From Flammulina velutipes (Eukaryota > Basidiomycota > Agaricomycetes > Agaricales > Physalacriaceae): a stretch of 64,000 nucleotides of DNA. The notes below the pieces were generated by a model that saw only the letters and a program-made list of their open reading frames with translations, did not search any database and was not told the DNA's origin. This document shows, in pieces, positions 46,272 to 60,669 of the stretch. The stretch's first letter is position 1. Every line of letters starts with the position of its first letter. The stretch lies in NCBI GenBank assembly GCA_011800155.1, contig JAALGH010000011.1:1426001-1490000 (forward strand). Reading direction: 5' to 3'. The translations under genes were made by a program, and so were the position numbers.

Positions 46272-47261
46272 CGCGTAACTTTGATATTACACGTTGCGAA
46301 GGACTAGACGCATGCCCTTCCTTCTGTGTGTACATTGTTGGTGTACACAGTTGGGTGATATATTGCCAAATAGATTTGTACACCTTCCATTGTTCAACTG
46401 CTCATGATCCAGCCAAGTTCCAGCCTGATCCAATACATGCAGCTGTCAAGTTGCACGAAGGGAGCGTGGGATCTCGGAACCGCCTCGAGGAACATACATA
46501 CACTTTGTCCGTGGATCTTTTCCATCTACTTCTCCGGTCGTCTTGCAAGATCAATTGACTTCATCCTTGGTGGTTAGGAACATGTCAAGTTCAGATCTAA
46601 CCGAACTCCTTCCTGTGTTCCATCGACTACGAACATTTCGACCATGCTCGGATGTTTCCTGTTCCTTCTTCTTCGCAGTATCAGACATGTTCTTCTTGGA
46701 ACACTTGCCGCGAATCGCCTCGGGTAGTAAGTACCGAAGAGATTGTCACTCGCGCTCACTAACCCTTCCGGAGACAGACGGACGAAGCTAAGAGACTATC
46801 AAGCAAAGTAGCGCAACGTGTAATCGAACTTGTGCCAAGGTACGGCGACTCATTAACGTTACGAGGCGAGCTGTGAGGAGACCAGGCCACTTCGGAGCCG
46901 ACTCTTTCGAAGCAGACCGGTTTGTTAGTCCATACCCACAACATACATTCATTTCCACATTTGCTCATACTCCAATTAGAAAAGAACGCGTCCGAAGCGT
47001 GTACACGAAACACCATTGACTTCAGGCGATCATCTCCGTAACCTTTTCTCGCGTAGCAAGTTTGGGACTTGGGGCCCATTTTAGACGCCGAAAGAAAGAA
47101 AATATCTATTTGGTGATTTTCCTGTCAATCCACGCTTCGGGTCCAGCCTGCCGCCACGCTGGGGTATATATAATGTCATCTGGGTGGGTGGTGGGGGGGA
47201 CTTCTTTCTAAAGATTCATCTCCGGTTCACACACTCTTACCACGGTATTTGACATTTGAGG
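46272..47261. promoter_or_regulatory. Intergenic region with TATA box before second P450
   Basis: No gene is supportable. TATATATAA at 47165-47173 lies about 90 bases before the ATG at 47262 and is a likely core promoter for the P450. Confidence 0.4.
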
Positions 47262-49180
47262 ATGCCATACTCTGTGGGATTACAGGCGGCGAGCATTGCT
47301 CTGCTCTCCGCGGGCTTCGCGACTCAAGCTACTATCGCGGTCGTGCTACTCATCCTTATTATCCTAGTGGCCTCTTCCCACTCCGAGGATGCCTCGAGAA
47401 AGGAAGACGCGCCCGTTTCTCTCCCTGTCCATTCTGTTCTCGCTATCACGCCTTTCTTCCGTCGACGATTCGACTTTCTCAACTGGGGCTTCCAAGTCAC
47501 TGGACAGTCGATGTTCCAGTTCAAGCTCCTCCAGGTGCGTGGCATTTTTATTTTATTTCGATGGACCCTAATACTGAGGATGGCATGTGCAGCATAACGT
47601 CGTCGTCATGTCGGGCGAATCAGCGAGGCGCCATTTCTTCACTGCCAAACACTTTGACTTGACGGAAGGGTTCAAGATTTTGTCTGGGGCGGTGGGTGCT
47701 TCGTGATGAACAGTGGCCTGGGATACACACTCATCTTTGACCATCTAGATACCGATGGTCAAGGGCGTAACGTCTGATCTCCAATCCAAAAGGATCGCTT
47801 TAATTCATAAACGCCTCGCGGCAGTACAGCGGAACGAGCATCTCACCCAACGTATGTCTCGCTCGCTCTCACTGATCGCCTCATCGCACTGACGCTGCCC
47901 CCGCCCCAGTGATACCACTCATCTTGGAAGATTCTCGGCGAATGATGGAAAGCTGGGGCCACTCCGGGAGCTTTGACCCCTTCGACAAGGTGTACGAAGT
48001 AAGGACATCTCCTTCTGATAGTTCCTGTCTGTCTGTCATTTCTCACCTGTTTCCGCCTTGCAGCTCACTTTCCAAACCACCGTGCGGAGTCTGACGTGCT
48101 CCGAGATCGCTGACGACCCGCTCCGGGTGTCGCGCTTGAACTACCTCTACAACCGGCTCGACGAGGGAACGACCCCTGCTACGGTTCTTCTCCCCTGGCT
48201 CCCTACTCCCGCCATGATCGCGAAGCTGTGGGCGACGAAGGAGATTTACGACATCGTCACTTCCGCGATTAGGCAACGCGAAGAAAGCGGACTGGAACAT
48301 AACGATGCACTGCAAATGCTTCTTGAGAACAAGGACGAGAAGCTCGTTGTTGTTGGTGTGGGTACACTTGTTTCGCCCATTGATGTTTTCTCACATGTCA
48401 ACAGTTCATCATGGGTTTGCTCATCGCGGGCGCTAGAGCTACTGGGACCACTGGTGTGTTTCTCCTTCGGTTCGATATGGCAGCCATTGACCATCCTTTC
48501 ACTTTACAGCCTGCTGGCTCTTCCTATTCCTCGGGGCGCACCCCACCTGGACCTCCCAGATCCGCGCCGAAGTCCAGAGCCTCCTCGCGTCCTATGCACC
48601 CTTGTCCGACTCCGCCCCCTTGTCCGCGCAACTGGCTACAGTCCCCCTCGAAGCCTGGGAATCCTCAACACCAGTCCTCGACTCGGTCATCCGGGAGACG
48701 CTGCGCGTCGCCCAGCCGCACACGGCCATGCGGCGGAACATAGGCCCCGAAGCGTACATCGACGGCAAGCGCGTTCCCTCCGGCGCGTACGTGATGTATC
48801 CATTCAGCGACGTCCATCTGGACGAATCCATCTATCCCGATCCGTGGAAGTTCGACCCGTCGAGGGAGCACACAAAGGTGCCGTTCGGGTATGTTGGATG
48901 GGGTGGTGGTGCGTTGTTTTATATCTAACTTTGTCTCTGTGGGCTGCTGATCCGCTTGCGTTTTCAAGGGAACACCACTTGTCTTGGGACACGTCTGGCG
49001 AAGGTTGAGCTGAAACTGGTGGTAGCGCTGTTCGTCCTCGGATTTCAGCATGATATTGTCGATGCTTCTGGGAGTGTCGTTGGGGAGTTGGCTCTGCCCA
49101 ACTGGAACGATATCCTTAAATGTCGACCCCCGAAGGGCACGTCCAACGTGCGGTACACGCGTACTGACCTCCCTCTCTGA
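47262..49180 (+). CDS. Cytochrome P450, E-class group IV-like (CYP51/CYP7-type)
   Basis: About eight introns are removed to give roughly 490 residues. An N-terminal hydrophobic anchor (IAVVLLILIILVA) is followed by a P450 fold. The I helix reads GLLIAGARATGTTASWL, the K helix RETLR, then DVHLDESIYPDPWKFDPSRE, and the haem loop YVGWGGGNTTCLGTRLA with the cysteine ligand. A tryptophan stands before the glycines where most P450s have phenylalanine. The haem loop is split by an intron between GWGGG and NTTCLG. The frame is kept throughout, so the enzyme looks intact. The family subclass is suggested only; the substrate cannot be told. Confidence 0.75.
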
Positions 49181-50059
49181 TTTCTCCTTCTAATTAAGTA
49201 CAATTGCATACTTTTCGCTCTTTTACCTATTACTCACCAGCAGTCTATCCTTATTCTTGTTTACGTCGTTGAATCGACCACCACTACATATTACTATTTA
49301 AAACCAGGTTATCTATAATTATGTAGTGTATTTCTTTCCTCCACGTTACGCGTTTGCGTCGTGCTTTATTACTTGGGTAGATTGTTACAAATTAGATACA
49401 TGACGAGAATGTCAGTTTTTCGAGAGCGCTTGGATTGGACATTGAACATTATACTGGGTTGGTTACTAGATCAGTTGCCTGCATGACCTCGTCGAGAAGA
49501 GGATTGATACTCCGCGGACAGCCTCTATGACGATGATCGAGGGGCAGGAACATGAATGTGGCGTTACGTGTTTGCGGCTTTCCATTTGAGAGCCGCGCAA
49601 AATTAGCTCGGGAGCCAAGGCGTTCCAGGCGGCATGCGAGACGACTCGGTACTCACTCTCAGTGAGCAGCTTAATGCGCACTTTCATAAACATGGCAGTG
49701 TCGGAGTCTTCAAGTTATTTACTTGTTACTATGCCTCTCGATCATTGTGGCGGGTTGAATGGGAATCAACGTTCAATAGAAGCTAGTAATACATTCGAGC
49801 CAATTAATATCACTGTGGGACCTGGAGAGGTGCACCTTTTGAGTGTCGAAGAGCCCCAATTGGGCTGGAAGTTTGCGACCTACGCACCCCAATCGAATGG
49901 GCGCACTCTGTCGGGCTTGTAAGCATACATACACTGACAGCAAGGAAACTACGTTCAGTTACATGCCACACAGACGGAGCTCGAGGTTTTTGAGACCACT
50001 AGTACTACCAAGTGAAAGGTGGCAGTAAAAAATTACAATCGCGTTTTGTCCCCATGTAT
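49181..50059. other. Intergenic region
   Basis: No supportable gene. The frame at 49692-49922 (VHLLSVEEPQLGWKFATYAP) has no family resemblance. Confidence 0.45.
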
Positions 50060-50131
50060 TGCCCATTGGCTGGATTGAACAACCGACCTCACCATTACGA
50101 GTGGCGCGCTCTACCACTGAGCTAAACGGGC
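50060..50131 (-). tRNA. tRNA-Thr (CGT anticodon)
   Basis: The reverse strand folds as a standard tRNA: acceptor GCCCGTT with AATGGGC, D arm GCTCAGTGGTAGAGC, anticodon arm CGCCA-CTCGTAA-TGGTG with CGT at positions 34-36, T arm GGTTG-TTCAATC-CAGCC and an A discriminator. It is 72 bases with no intron. A T6 run follows downstream. The copy at 51009-51080 is identical. Confidence 0.93.
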
Positions 50132-50331
50132 GACAACAGGCCAAGCGACTGGGCAGATAATATCTGGAGCCAGCGGTGTTTGAAATTGTGGGAAAAGGCC
50201 CCTAACACCAATCGACGACAACGGCCACCATCTGTGAACTGTCGAACACGTCTCTGGCGCACGTTTTGTGGCCACTTTTTGCGCATTTCTGGTGGACGAG
50301 GCCATATTCCTTCAATAATTAAGCATTCGCC
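50132..50331. promoter_or_regulatory. Upstream region of coactosin gene
   Basis: This 200-base interval separates the tRNA from the coactosin start. No specific element is recognised. Confidence 0.3.
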
Positions 50332-50930
50332 ATGGCCGATCTAACAGACGCAGCGATAAACGAGGCGTACATGGACGTCCGGAACGACAAGACAGAGACG
50401 ACTTGGATGGTTCTGGATTATCTGGTGAGTCCTCTCCGACCTCGCGCTCGTCGTTGCTAACGTTCCCAAAGTCAGACCGCTCCGACAAGCTCGTCCTCAC
50501 CTCTACTGGCTCCTGCCCCGCGACCGACTCCCTCGCAGCGCTCAAGGACGTCTTCGACGACTCCAAAGCCAGCTTTGCCTATGCCCGCGTGCAGTATGCG
50601 AACGACAAGGAGAGCACCAGGGAGAAGTTCGTCTTGGTGGTGAGTCGTGTGTCCAGGTGAATCGGTGGGTTGTGAAGCCTTACGACGCGCGCGCAGATAT
50701 GGATCGGTCCATCGTGCAAAGTCATGCGCAAGGCCAAGATCTCCGTGCATGCCGCCGACGTCAAGCAGGCCTTGAGGGTACGCCTTTCGTCTCTATATAC
50801 CTAGCCTTGGTTGACACGGTTTTAGGTCTATTCTATCGAAGTCGCTGCGCGCGAAGAAGGGGATTTGGACTACGAGACGGTCGTCAAGAAACTGAGGAGT
50901 GCTGGTGGCGCGAGTTACGATGGTGTTTAG
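50332..50930 (+). CDS. Coactosin-like actin-binding (ADF domain) protein
   Basis: Four exons give about 148 residues. MADLTDAAINEAYMDVRNDK opens a single ADF-homology domain. TTWMVLDYL, FAYARVQYANDKESTREKFV, IWIGPSCKVMRKAKISVHAA and a final AGGASYDGV follow; the last matches the coactosin tail AGGANYD. Coactosin binds actin filaments and, unlike cofilin, does not sever them. The gene is enclosed by two identical tRNA-Thr genes. Confidence 0.85.
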
Positions 50931-51008
50931 AATGTGTAGTTATGTGCAAGTGAGCAGGCTGCAGTACAGCCAAATAATAAGAGTGTGCAGCCACGCTAGT
51001 ATGTCTAC

Positions 51009-51080
51009 GCCCGTTTAGCTCAGTGGTAGAGCGCGCCACTCGTAATGGTGAGGTCGGTTGTTCAATCCAGCCAATGGGCA
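51009..51080 (+). tRNA. tRNA-Thr (CGT anticodon)
   Basis: This is identical in all 72 bases to the copy at 50060-50131, in inverted orientation. The same folding holds. TTTTTG follows at about 51100 as a Pol III stop. Confidence 0.93.
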
Positions 51081-51151
51081 GTTTCATTGGTTAAACACGT
51101 TTTTGTCGGTTCAAGCGGTCGAGAGCATGTACTCACTCCCTACGTACTAAT

Positions 51152-51828
51152 TCACCCACTAATCTGAGTATCAGACGGGGAAACCGTAGTCTGCACCGGC
51201 ACAGGCGGAGCAACCCACTCAATATCCACGCCTGGGATGAACTCCCCCAGGTGATGGCGCCACCCTTCCAAGCACGTCAACGTCCTCCCACCCTCACTCG
51301 TACTCGCGAACCGCATCCCCATCAGCTCCAATATCTTGCTCATCGCTTCGACGTCCCCCTTGAACCTCTCGACTTCCCCTGCTTGTATCGTATTCGCAGC
51401 CTGTCCATATCCAATGTTACAAAAGATACATTAATCAGATTAATACACACACCTGAACGCGACTCGCCTCTCCAATGGCATTTTCCAAGTCCTGCGTTTT
51501 GGTATGCAGCTCGATCTGAGAGTTCGCGCGTACATGGGCACTTCAATACCTACAACAAGATACACAGACGTACCTGCACGCGCTTCAATTCCTCTTCCAG
51601 TTCCTTGGTCCGTCTCACCACCGATGCACGACTTTGCGCGACTTGTTGCTCAATAAGCCCTAGGATCTTCTCCGTTCCCGCAGCAATAGCAGGAATGGTA
51701 GTGCTCCGTGGCGGCTTCGTAAATGGGTTCCCAGGATGCAATTTTGCACTAGGACTGCAACTGGGTCGTTGAGCCATGCTCGTTAGAAAAGACGCTGTCG
51801 AACCGTGGGAAGATCCGCTACCATCCAA
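51152..51828 (-). CDS. Small coiled-coil hypothetical protein
   Basis: Three exons give some 180 residues. I kept the ATG at 51828, but MAQRPSCSPSAKLHPGNPFT at 51777 is an equal candidate. IPAIAAGTEKILGLIEQQVA and RRTKELEEELKRVQ form a coiled coil; the second and third exons continue the heptads (DLENAIGEASRVQ, AGEVERFKGDVEAMSKIL). The C-terminus (GMRFASTSEGGRTLTCLEGW) is globular. The family is not recognised. Confidence 0.5.
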
Positions 51829-52064
51829 GAACTAGCTCAGGCTGTGCGAATCAATGCCAGAAGCCATATATGTATGTCTATCGATAACACGCGTGCCATT
51901 CTCCTTACCTACAGAAGCAGAAAAACTGACAACACCATACCAAACTAGCTAAGGATACGTACAGAAAAGAGTCCACAAAGCGCGGTAAGTACAGCGTTCG
52001 AAATTCCAGTGCTAGCTTATCGTCCATTCTATTCCACTTGTCGTACAATTCGTTTCATTCCCCT

Positions 52065-54518
<2,454 letters not shown>

Positions 54519-55034
54519 CGTGAATCAAGAAGAGGGATCTGGGTGTTTAGTTAGCAACTGCGCGGTCGACGAACGGGAAACTGACCAAGGTGGGGGGATA
54601 GATGGTGGGAGGAAGGAAAGGAGGAATTGAAACAGCGCGTCTTTATATCGGCAAGATGGTGTCGGGAGGAAGGTTATTTGCACATGTTTCCCTGGGCACC
54701 GCAACAGACAGGATGCACAGCCGCCTCATGCTAGAATGCTACTTACGGCGTAGACTTGCCTGTGCAATCTCATCAGTTCCCAGCGATTCTGATAACCATG
54801 ATACCCAGGCGACTGAATACCGTGTTAGCGCTCACGCCATGACCCTACTTTACAAGCGCCCGACAATAGTGGGAGCGAATTTCAATACCATTGGGCATGT
54901 CAGACCGTAGCGAGTTCACAAATAGCCATATTCTGTGGCCGGGTCATGCCAAACGCGAGGATTGAAAATGCTTTTTGTCAGTTGCAAGGAATCATGGATA
55001 CATCTCGCTACCACCCCATCCATCTACGCGTCGC
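54519..55034. other. Intergenic gap
   Basis: No gene seen; this is the GFA1 upstream region and the NAC-beta 3' flank. Confidence 0.45.
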
Positions 55035-55629
55035 CTAATCCAGCTTCGCGCCCTCAACGTCAAAGTTGTCGACCAAGTCCGGGACATCATCATCGTCGTC
55101 GTCGTCAGCGGCGGCAGAAGATGACGGGGGTTGTTGACCTGTTCCAAGTAAGCTATCATAACATCGAGACACTGCAGCACTACTCACCCTGTGGCTGAAT
55201 AGCTTGGTAGCTCTCAGCGAGCTTCCTCAGCGATGCCAGGGAATCCGGGCCGAGCTGGTTGAGGATACCGGGCACGAGCTCAGTCAGCTCTTTTTGCTGG
55301 GCAGTACCGTACACCGCGAGCGTGTTGGCAGGGAGCGCAGCATGCACTGGTAGTGCAGTTTAGTTATGCGCCGATTAAACCACGATGGGCTACACACCCT
55401 TTGGTGCCGTGAAATGCAGAACATTGCCATCTTCCAAGAACATGTTCACTTCCTCAACACCGGTGATGGGCTGGACGTTCAGCTTCTTCAACGCAGCCTG
55501 GAGCTTCTTGTCGTCCTGTTGCGAAGCGGGTTTGGTGCGCTTAGGGAGCTTGCGTCGTGGCGTGCCCTTGCCACCTAGTCTGTTCGCCGCCGCCGCCGCC
55601 TGCAATTTTGCCACTTTTGCTGCGTCCAT
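55035..55629 (-). CDS. EGD1: Nascent polypeptide-associated complex subunit beta
   Basis: Three exons give about 160 residues. The start [20 protein letters not shown] is followed by the ribosome-binding motif region [15 protein letters not shown] and the NAC domain ([51 protein letters not shown]). The C-terminus, restored by the last intron, is acidic ([20 protein letters not shown]). The beta subunit pairs with NAC alpha at the ribosome exit tunnel and protects new chains. The call is firm. Confidence 0.93.
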
Positions 55630-57072
55630 CTGAGAAACAAGCGCGTTAGGACGATAGATGGATGGACATGATTCCGAGATGGAAAGCGCGCTATATCACG
55701 CTCCCAACATAACGTTTTTCTTTCAAACTCGCAAGGGCCATCTAAGCGCAGCGATTGGACGGTCGAACGCACCTTGAAGATTCGTAGATATGGATACCCT
55801 ACGCTAGGGTTTTTTCTGTCGTGGTCGTAAGAGGAAACTGGACGATTAAGGTTCAGGAGGTGTTTGGTAAATACGTGTCAATACTCCTGCGACCTACCAC
55901 CACGAACGGCCTGCTCTCCAGCGCATTGAATGACCATCGCTTGCTCTCATAAATAGCCAATAAACCCACCTCACACAATGGCATCTTATATTTCTGTCCA
56001 TTGCATGGGCGGCGATTCTTTGCGCCACACTGGCTGTATCGACAATATGGTGGCAGCGTAGCTCAACATCCTAGCTTTTAGGTAACTTGCGAAGGAGCCT
56101 ACCTCCTAGACCACTTTCTGAAACATATTCACGCGATCGCGAAACACATAGCACGCCACACTTCAATATCCGCCTGATGGCAAATAATTGTGTCCTCTTA
56201 CTTCATCCGGATGGCGCACTGAGTATTCATATGGATCAAAATATCATCGCGGCGATTGCTTTTCCTCCGAGGCTCGATTCTCTCTGTCTACTTCTTAACG
56301 TTATATCATTAATTAATGTTCCTTCCAAGCTCTGACATCCGAGTCAGTGTCGGTCAACGTTCTTCCGGCATTGGGTCTTAGAATTGAATCAGCTACCGTA
56401 CTCAATGTGCTACGACATGAATAGGATCCGTATGAATTACGAAGGGCTCGAGAACTGTCCACATCTGTTCTGTTCATTCCGATGAGTCATCGACATCGTA
56501 CGTCTACTTACGAGCTACGAACCGCGAGGAAACTACTTCCACTAAAATTAGCGTTCTAAAGTTATATGTCGTTCGGATGTATTAATTTAGTTATCATGAT
56601 GGTCTACCCTCGATCTAACTTATAGCGACCGCTAATCAGAGAGCATGAGATCTTGTGCATGAGCGCCGACCACATATATTTCAGGGCGCTGGAAACAACA
56701 TGGTAAGGTACGTCCATTAAATACCTGCCCAGTCACATCGTTGAATTATTTATGTGAATAGAATTCCAGAGTGGGTCTTCGAGCTTCAACGAAGACGTCC
56801 AAGCCATCCCCAAGGACATACTACATACTGTGAGAAGATCAGATTGATCCGGGCACGATCACAGCAAGAACGCGTCCAATGGGCGTGTTCAACACAACTT
56901 AATAGTCCGAGTCGATGCCCTTCCAAACGATAGGGTGACCGACTGTATTGTGATTTTCTCAGGCTATACTGACGGTCCGATTCCCTTGTGTATACACCAA
57001 CCAATCGCGTGCACAATCAATCAGGACGTCCACAGATTGCCACTGGGATCTAAATATCAACTCGATCAGTAT
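55630..57072. other. Intergenic region
   Basis: About 1.4 kb with no supportable gene. Confidence 0.45.
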
Positions 57073-57982
57073 TCAGACATGCTGGTTCAGGTTAGCGGGC
57101 GTACTAGAAGGAGAGGATGCTATCTCTGCCAATCTCTGTTGAACCACTAGCTCCGCCGCCGTCCACGTACTCTCCAAGCCACGCATCGACGCCGCCCAGT
57201 CTAAAGTGATCGCATCCGGATAGAGAGAAAACACGATTCTGGGATCCTCCGTTGGGACGAACTCTACATCATCATCGACAAGAACTGAAAGGACGCGTAA
57301 CGACGCGCACTGACTCGACAGAGCGAGAAGGTATTCCCTTGAAAGACCTGAATGTATCCGGATCCCGAGATACGCGAGATTTGGGAGAAGAGTGAGTTGT
57401 GGGACCTGTGGCGTATCGGACCACTCCCAGTAGGTCAGATCGAGGTGGTCTATGCGAGGAAAGAGTGTGGCGCGACATGTATGATCCTGAGAGATCTCGA
57501 GGAAGAATTTCAGAGGTATGGATAGCTTCCGGAGTGGGAGTGACCGGACGAGAGGTGCAAGGGGGATTGTGTTTTGGCCTCTCCAGAAATTCACCCATAG
57601 GGCCAGACCATCCACACCCGTGCATACAGATAGAATGCGGACCGCGTCGCGAGAATCGATGGATATAGTCAGACACAATTTCTTGACGCTTGTGGCGAAG
57701 AACGGTGCTGGGAGTTCATCCATCGTGCGCAGGAACAAGGGACCGTCATAATCTCCGAGAGTGACTAGCTCGTAGATTAATGGTTGTATCCTGATAACTC
57801 CAACGGAATCAGAGGAAGGACCGGGATGAAATCATCGATACAACTCACCAATCTCTGACGCGGCGTGCGACTAGGACAAGGTCCAATGCGGATGGGGGAC
57901 GCATACGGGCTGCTGTCTCGAAGATCTCGCGCTCTAGCTCAACTGGCAGATCCTGGATAGGAAAATATGAGGGCGACACCAT
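57073..57982 (-). CDS. F-box-like protein
   Basis: Two exons give about 283 residues. MVSPSYFPIQDLPVELEREI begins an F-box-like helix pair (LPVELEREIFETAARMRPPS) and VARRVRDW is joined through a 58-base intron to IQPLIYELVTLGDYDGPLFL. The rest is leucine-rich-repeat-like (PLRKLSIPLKFFLEI, FPRIDHLDLTYWEW, SLRVLSVLVDD). Agaricomycetes have hundreds of such genes; they presumably act as SCF ubiquitin-ligase adaptors with unknown targets. Confidence 0.65.
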
Positions 57983-59067
57983 GGTGTCAGATTCTGTAGT
58001 GGCATGAAGGCCTGCCATTTAATAATGCGATGGAAATTCAAATTTTCGGAAGGAGTTATGGCACGTTGCCACTCCGACAGGGCGGTATCTTTGGTCTTCG
58101 TCATCCATCGACGAACTCTTGTCGTCTTGTCGCGTAGCTGGAAAGGATTTAGTACGTACAGGGGGACAGTCGGGAAGCCATTTAATTTAAAGGCCGTCTT
58201 TGCGGCTTCTTCTTTACTTGTAGTTATCAGGAATGACTTCGTTGAGCTCCCAGATGGGGCGGATATCGCCGGCCAATAAGGTACTCGTGAACGAAGCTTG
58301 GTGTGAAGGATGATCTGCCTCGATGATTAGAAATTACAAAGTGGGTCGAATGTCAGCATGAAGGTGCACTCACGTCGTTGAGGAGAGAAACTCCAGTGCA
58401 CGTGGATAAGAACAGATGTACATCGGCCTGGACTCATATAAATGAATCAGTGCTCCCCAGAAGCTGTATTCAACCATGAATCTTACTCAAAGATACTCCT
58501 GCAGCATTTCCGAGGATCTACACCGCGAGATCTTTATATTGAATACGTGAAGCTCATAGATGGTCTGGAAAAGTTAGACGATAATCGGCGATTCATAGAC
58601 TCGGAGAACACTCCCTTCAATTGGGCTTCGCCTTCTCGTTCAACACGCTGGAGAGTACCGAAACGGCAAGCATCACCGCGTCGGCTAATCCGTTGGAACT
58701 TGGCTCCTGCGACATGCTTTGTGAACGTTTTAATTCGTCGATAGAAGAGAAAAACTTACGCGTGGTATTTTGAAGGAGTAGATCGGATACTTGATTAGAA
58801 CTCCACTTAAATTGCCTTACTCATGCGCGTTGCAGCCTTGTCGAGGGTCATTTAGAGCTCAGATGCGAGAAAGCCAAGACTGAAGGTGTTATTTGAAATT
58901 CATCGAAGATTCGTGCGATATAGATGATTTTCATGCCAGGCATCAGAAGACATGGGAGTGAGAAGAAGGGAGTTGAAGAAGACTCAGAGGTGGCGCTGTG
59001 GCCTGCCCACGTGCAGACACGTGGTACAATTGATAGGTTTTTGGCAACCGACCACAACGTACTCTCT
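57983..59067. other. Gap with a coding-like minus-strand stretch
   Basis: No standard gene model is found. On the minus strand from about 58440 to 57950 a continuous frame runs through one plausible intron: VHLFLSTCTGVSLLND, then LHTKLRSRVPYWPAISAP, SKEEAAKTAFKLNGFPTVPL and ALSEWQRAITPSENLNFHRI. It overlaps the start of the F-box gene in another frame. Codon-like order suggests an exon of an unrecognised or decayed gene. Confidence 0.3.
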
Positions 59068-60442
59068 ATGCTCCTCTCAGTGTTCCGTCTTGCAAGCAGG
59101 AAGAGAAACACATTCAGATACTTTTCATGTTCTGCTCGCAAAGAAAAGAAATTCGACGTCCTGTTTCTGGGCCGTGACGAGTTTTCTTGTCGCGTATTCA
59201 ATTCATTATACGGCGCCGATGGTGAGTGTTCGGCGTTGCTTGATTCGTGTCTCATCTTAAGACTCTAGACCTTTTTAGCAGACTCGAAGTCGTAACAAAT
59301 CCAGATGAACGTGTTGGCCGGCGCGGTTCTCAGCTTTCCGTGTGTAAGTAAGAGCTGAAGTAACGCGTCGTAACAGCGACTGACGGCCTTCCAGCCCCGC
59401 TAAAGACTCTGGCTGAATCTCTCGACATCCCGGTTCACTTGATCCCTCGGGCCAAGCGCGATTTCAGGAAATGGGAGGTGCGTAGCCTAATTGGCCGGAA
59501 TCGACATGTCTGATGCATTTTTCAGCTTCCGACACATTTCACAACGGCAGACGCGTCGGACCGTCTTCTTGTCACCGCGTCCTTTGGGCGTATCTTGCCT
59601 TCTACGATGTTGGACCACTTCGAGCCGCTGCATCGGCTCAACGTGCATCCCTCTCTAGTTCCCAAATACAGAGGACCGGCCCCCATCCAGCATGCTATCC
59701 TCAACGGAGATTCCGAGACCGGTGTCTCTATCTTGAGTATGTTGAAGAGAAGTGAAGGTATCGATAGCGGACGTGTCCTGGCGTCCAGAAGAGTGGTCAG
59801 TCCAACAGTATCTTTGGTATCGAGCTGAGTTCAAACACTTTCTGTAACGCAGGCATTACCCACGAACGCTACTTATCCGCAAGCCTTGGAAGATCTGGCT
59901 ATTCAAGGCGGCAAGCTTCTCGTATCGGTCCTCCGAGATATGCAGGCCGGAATTGTGAGTATCTCGTCACGCGCGTCCCATTCCCATTCCGACCATCCGA
60001 TACAGGTCAACGCAGTCGAGCAAGAGGGCGACGTTACGCATGCGCCTTTTATCACACTTGAAGACTCGGTTGTTGATTTCAAGACCATGTCCGCGGCGTC
60101 TATTGAAAGACGCCATCGAGCCATTTCTCACCAAGTAAGCACGTCTAGCATGCCATAACTGTATCTAATGGCATCCTCTAGCGGCCCCTCACTGCGCGTA
60201 CTTCCAACGGGTCCACTGTACAACTACATTCCATCACGACACTCCAAGATATTCCCGCTTTCCTACCGCAAGAGAGCGGTGCTGCCGTATACTCCAAGCC
60301 CCAAAAGAGCATCCTGATCAGGTGTGCTGATGGCTCGGCCGTATCTATCGAACAACTCAAGGCGGATGGAAAGGCATTAGTTGCTGGGCGGGAATGGTGG
60401 AATGGCGTTGACAAGGAGGACGGCAAGTATTATTTTGTGTAG
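59068..60442 (+). CDS. FMT1: Mitochondrial methionyl-tRNA formyltransferase
   Basis: About seven introns are removed to give roughly 340 residues. A basic presequence (MLLSVFRLASRKRNTFRYFS) precedes FDVLFLGRDEFSCRVFNSLY. The formyltransferase core shows LNVHPSLVPKYRGPAPIQHA and NGDSETGVSILSM, the SLLPKYRGxxPIxxAI family signature with formyl-donor binding residues. The C-terminal OB-like region includes KSILIRCADGSAVSIEQLKA and ends EDGKYYFV. The enzyme formylates Met-tRNA for mitochondrial translation start. The call is firm; the ATG at 59068 was chosen because it gives a typical presequence. Confidence 0.88.
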
Positions 60443-60592
60443 GTTTGCTAATTACAGACGCGTCTTGTATTTGCGGAGCGTTGGAATTATAAAGGGGGGC
60501 CGCCACGATCATGACGGCCAACAGCGTCACCGATTGCTTCAGCTGAGGTCTAGCACTCCATCAAGTGGGATAGCGTCATGGCTCGCCATTGG

Positions 60593-60599
60593 TATAAAA
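60593..60599 (+). promoter_or_regulatory. TATA box of Gly/His-rich gene
   Basis: TATAAAA lies 77 bases before the ATG at 60670 and just after an inverted CCAAT (ATTGG at 60588-60592). Confidence 0.5.
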
Positions 60600-60669
60600 C
60601 AACGATGTCTCTCAGCATGTTAGCTTACTTTCTCACAACACTCCACCCAACCACAACATCTCAACAACC

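Noticed and set aside
49692..49922. Frame of about 76 residues before the tRNA-Thr
   Set aside because: No recognisable family, splice sites or promoter.
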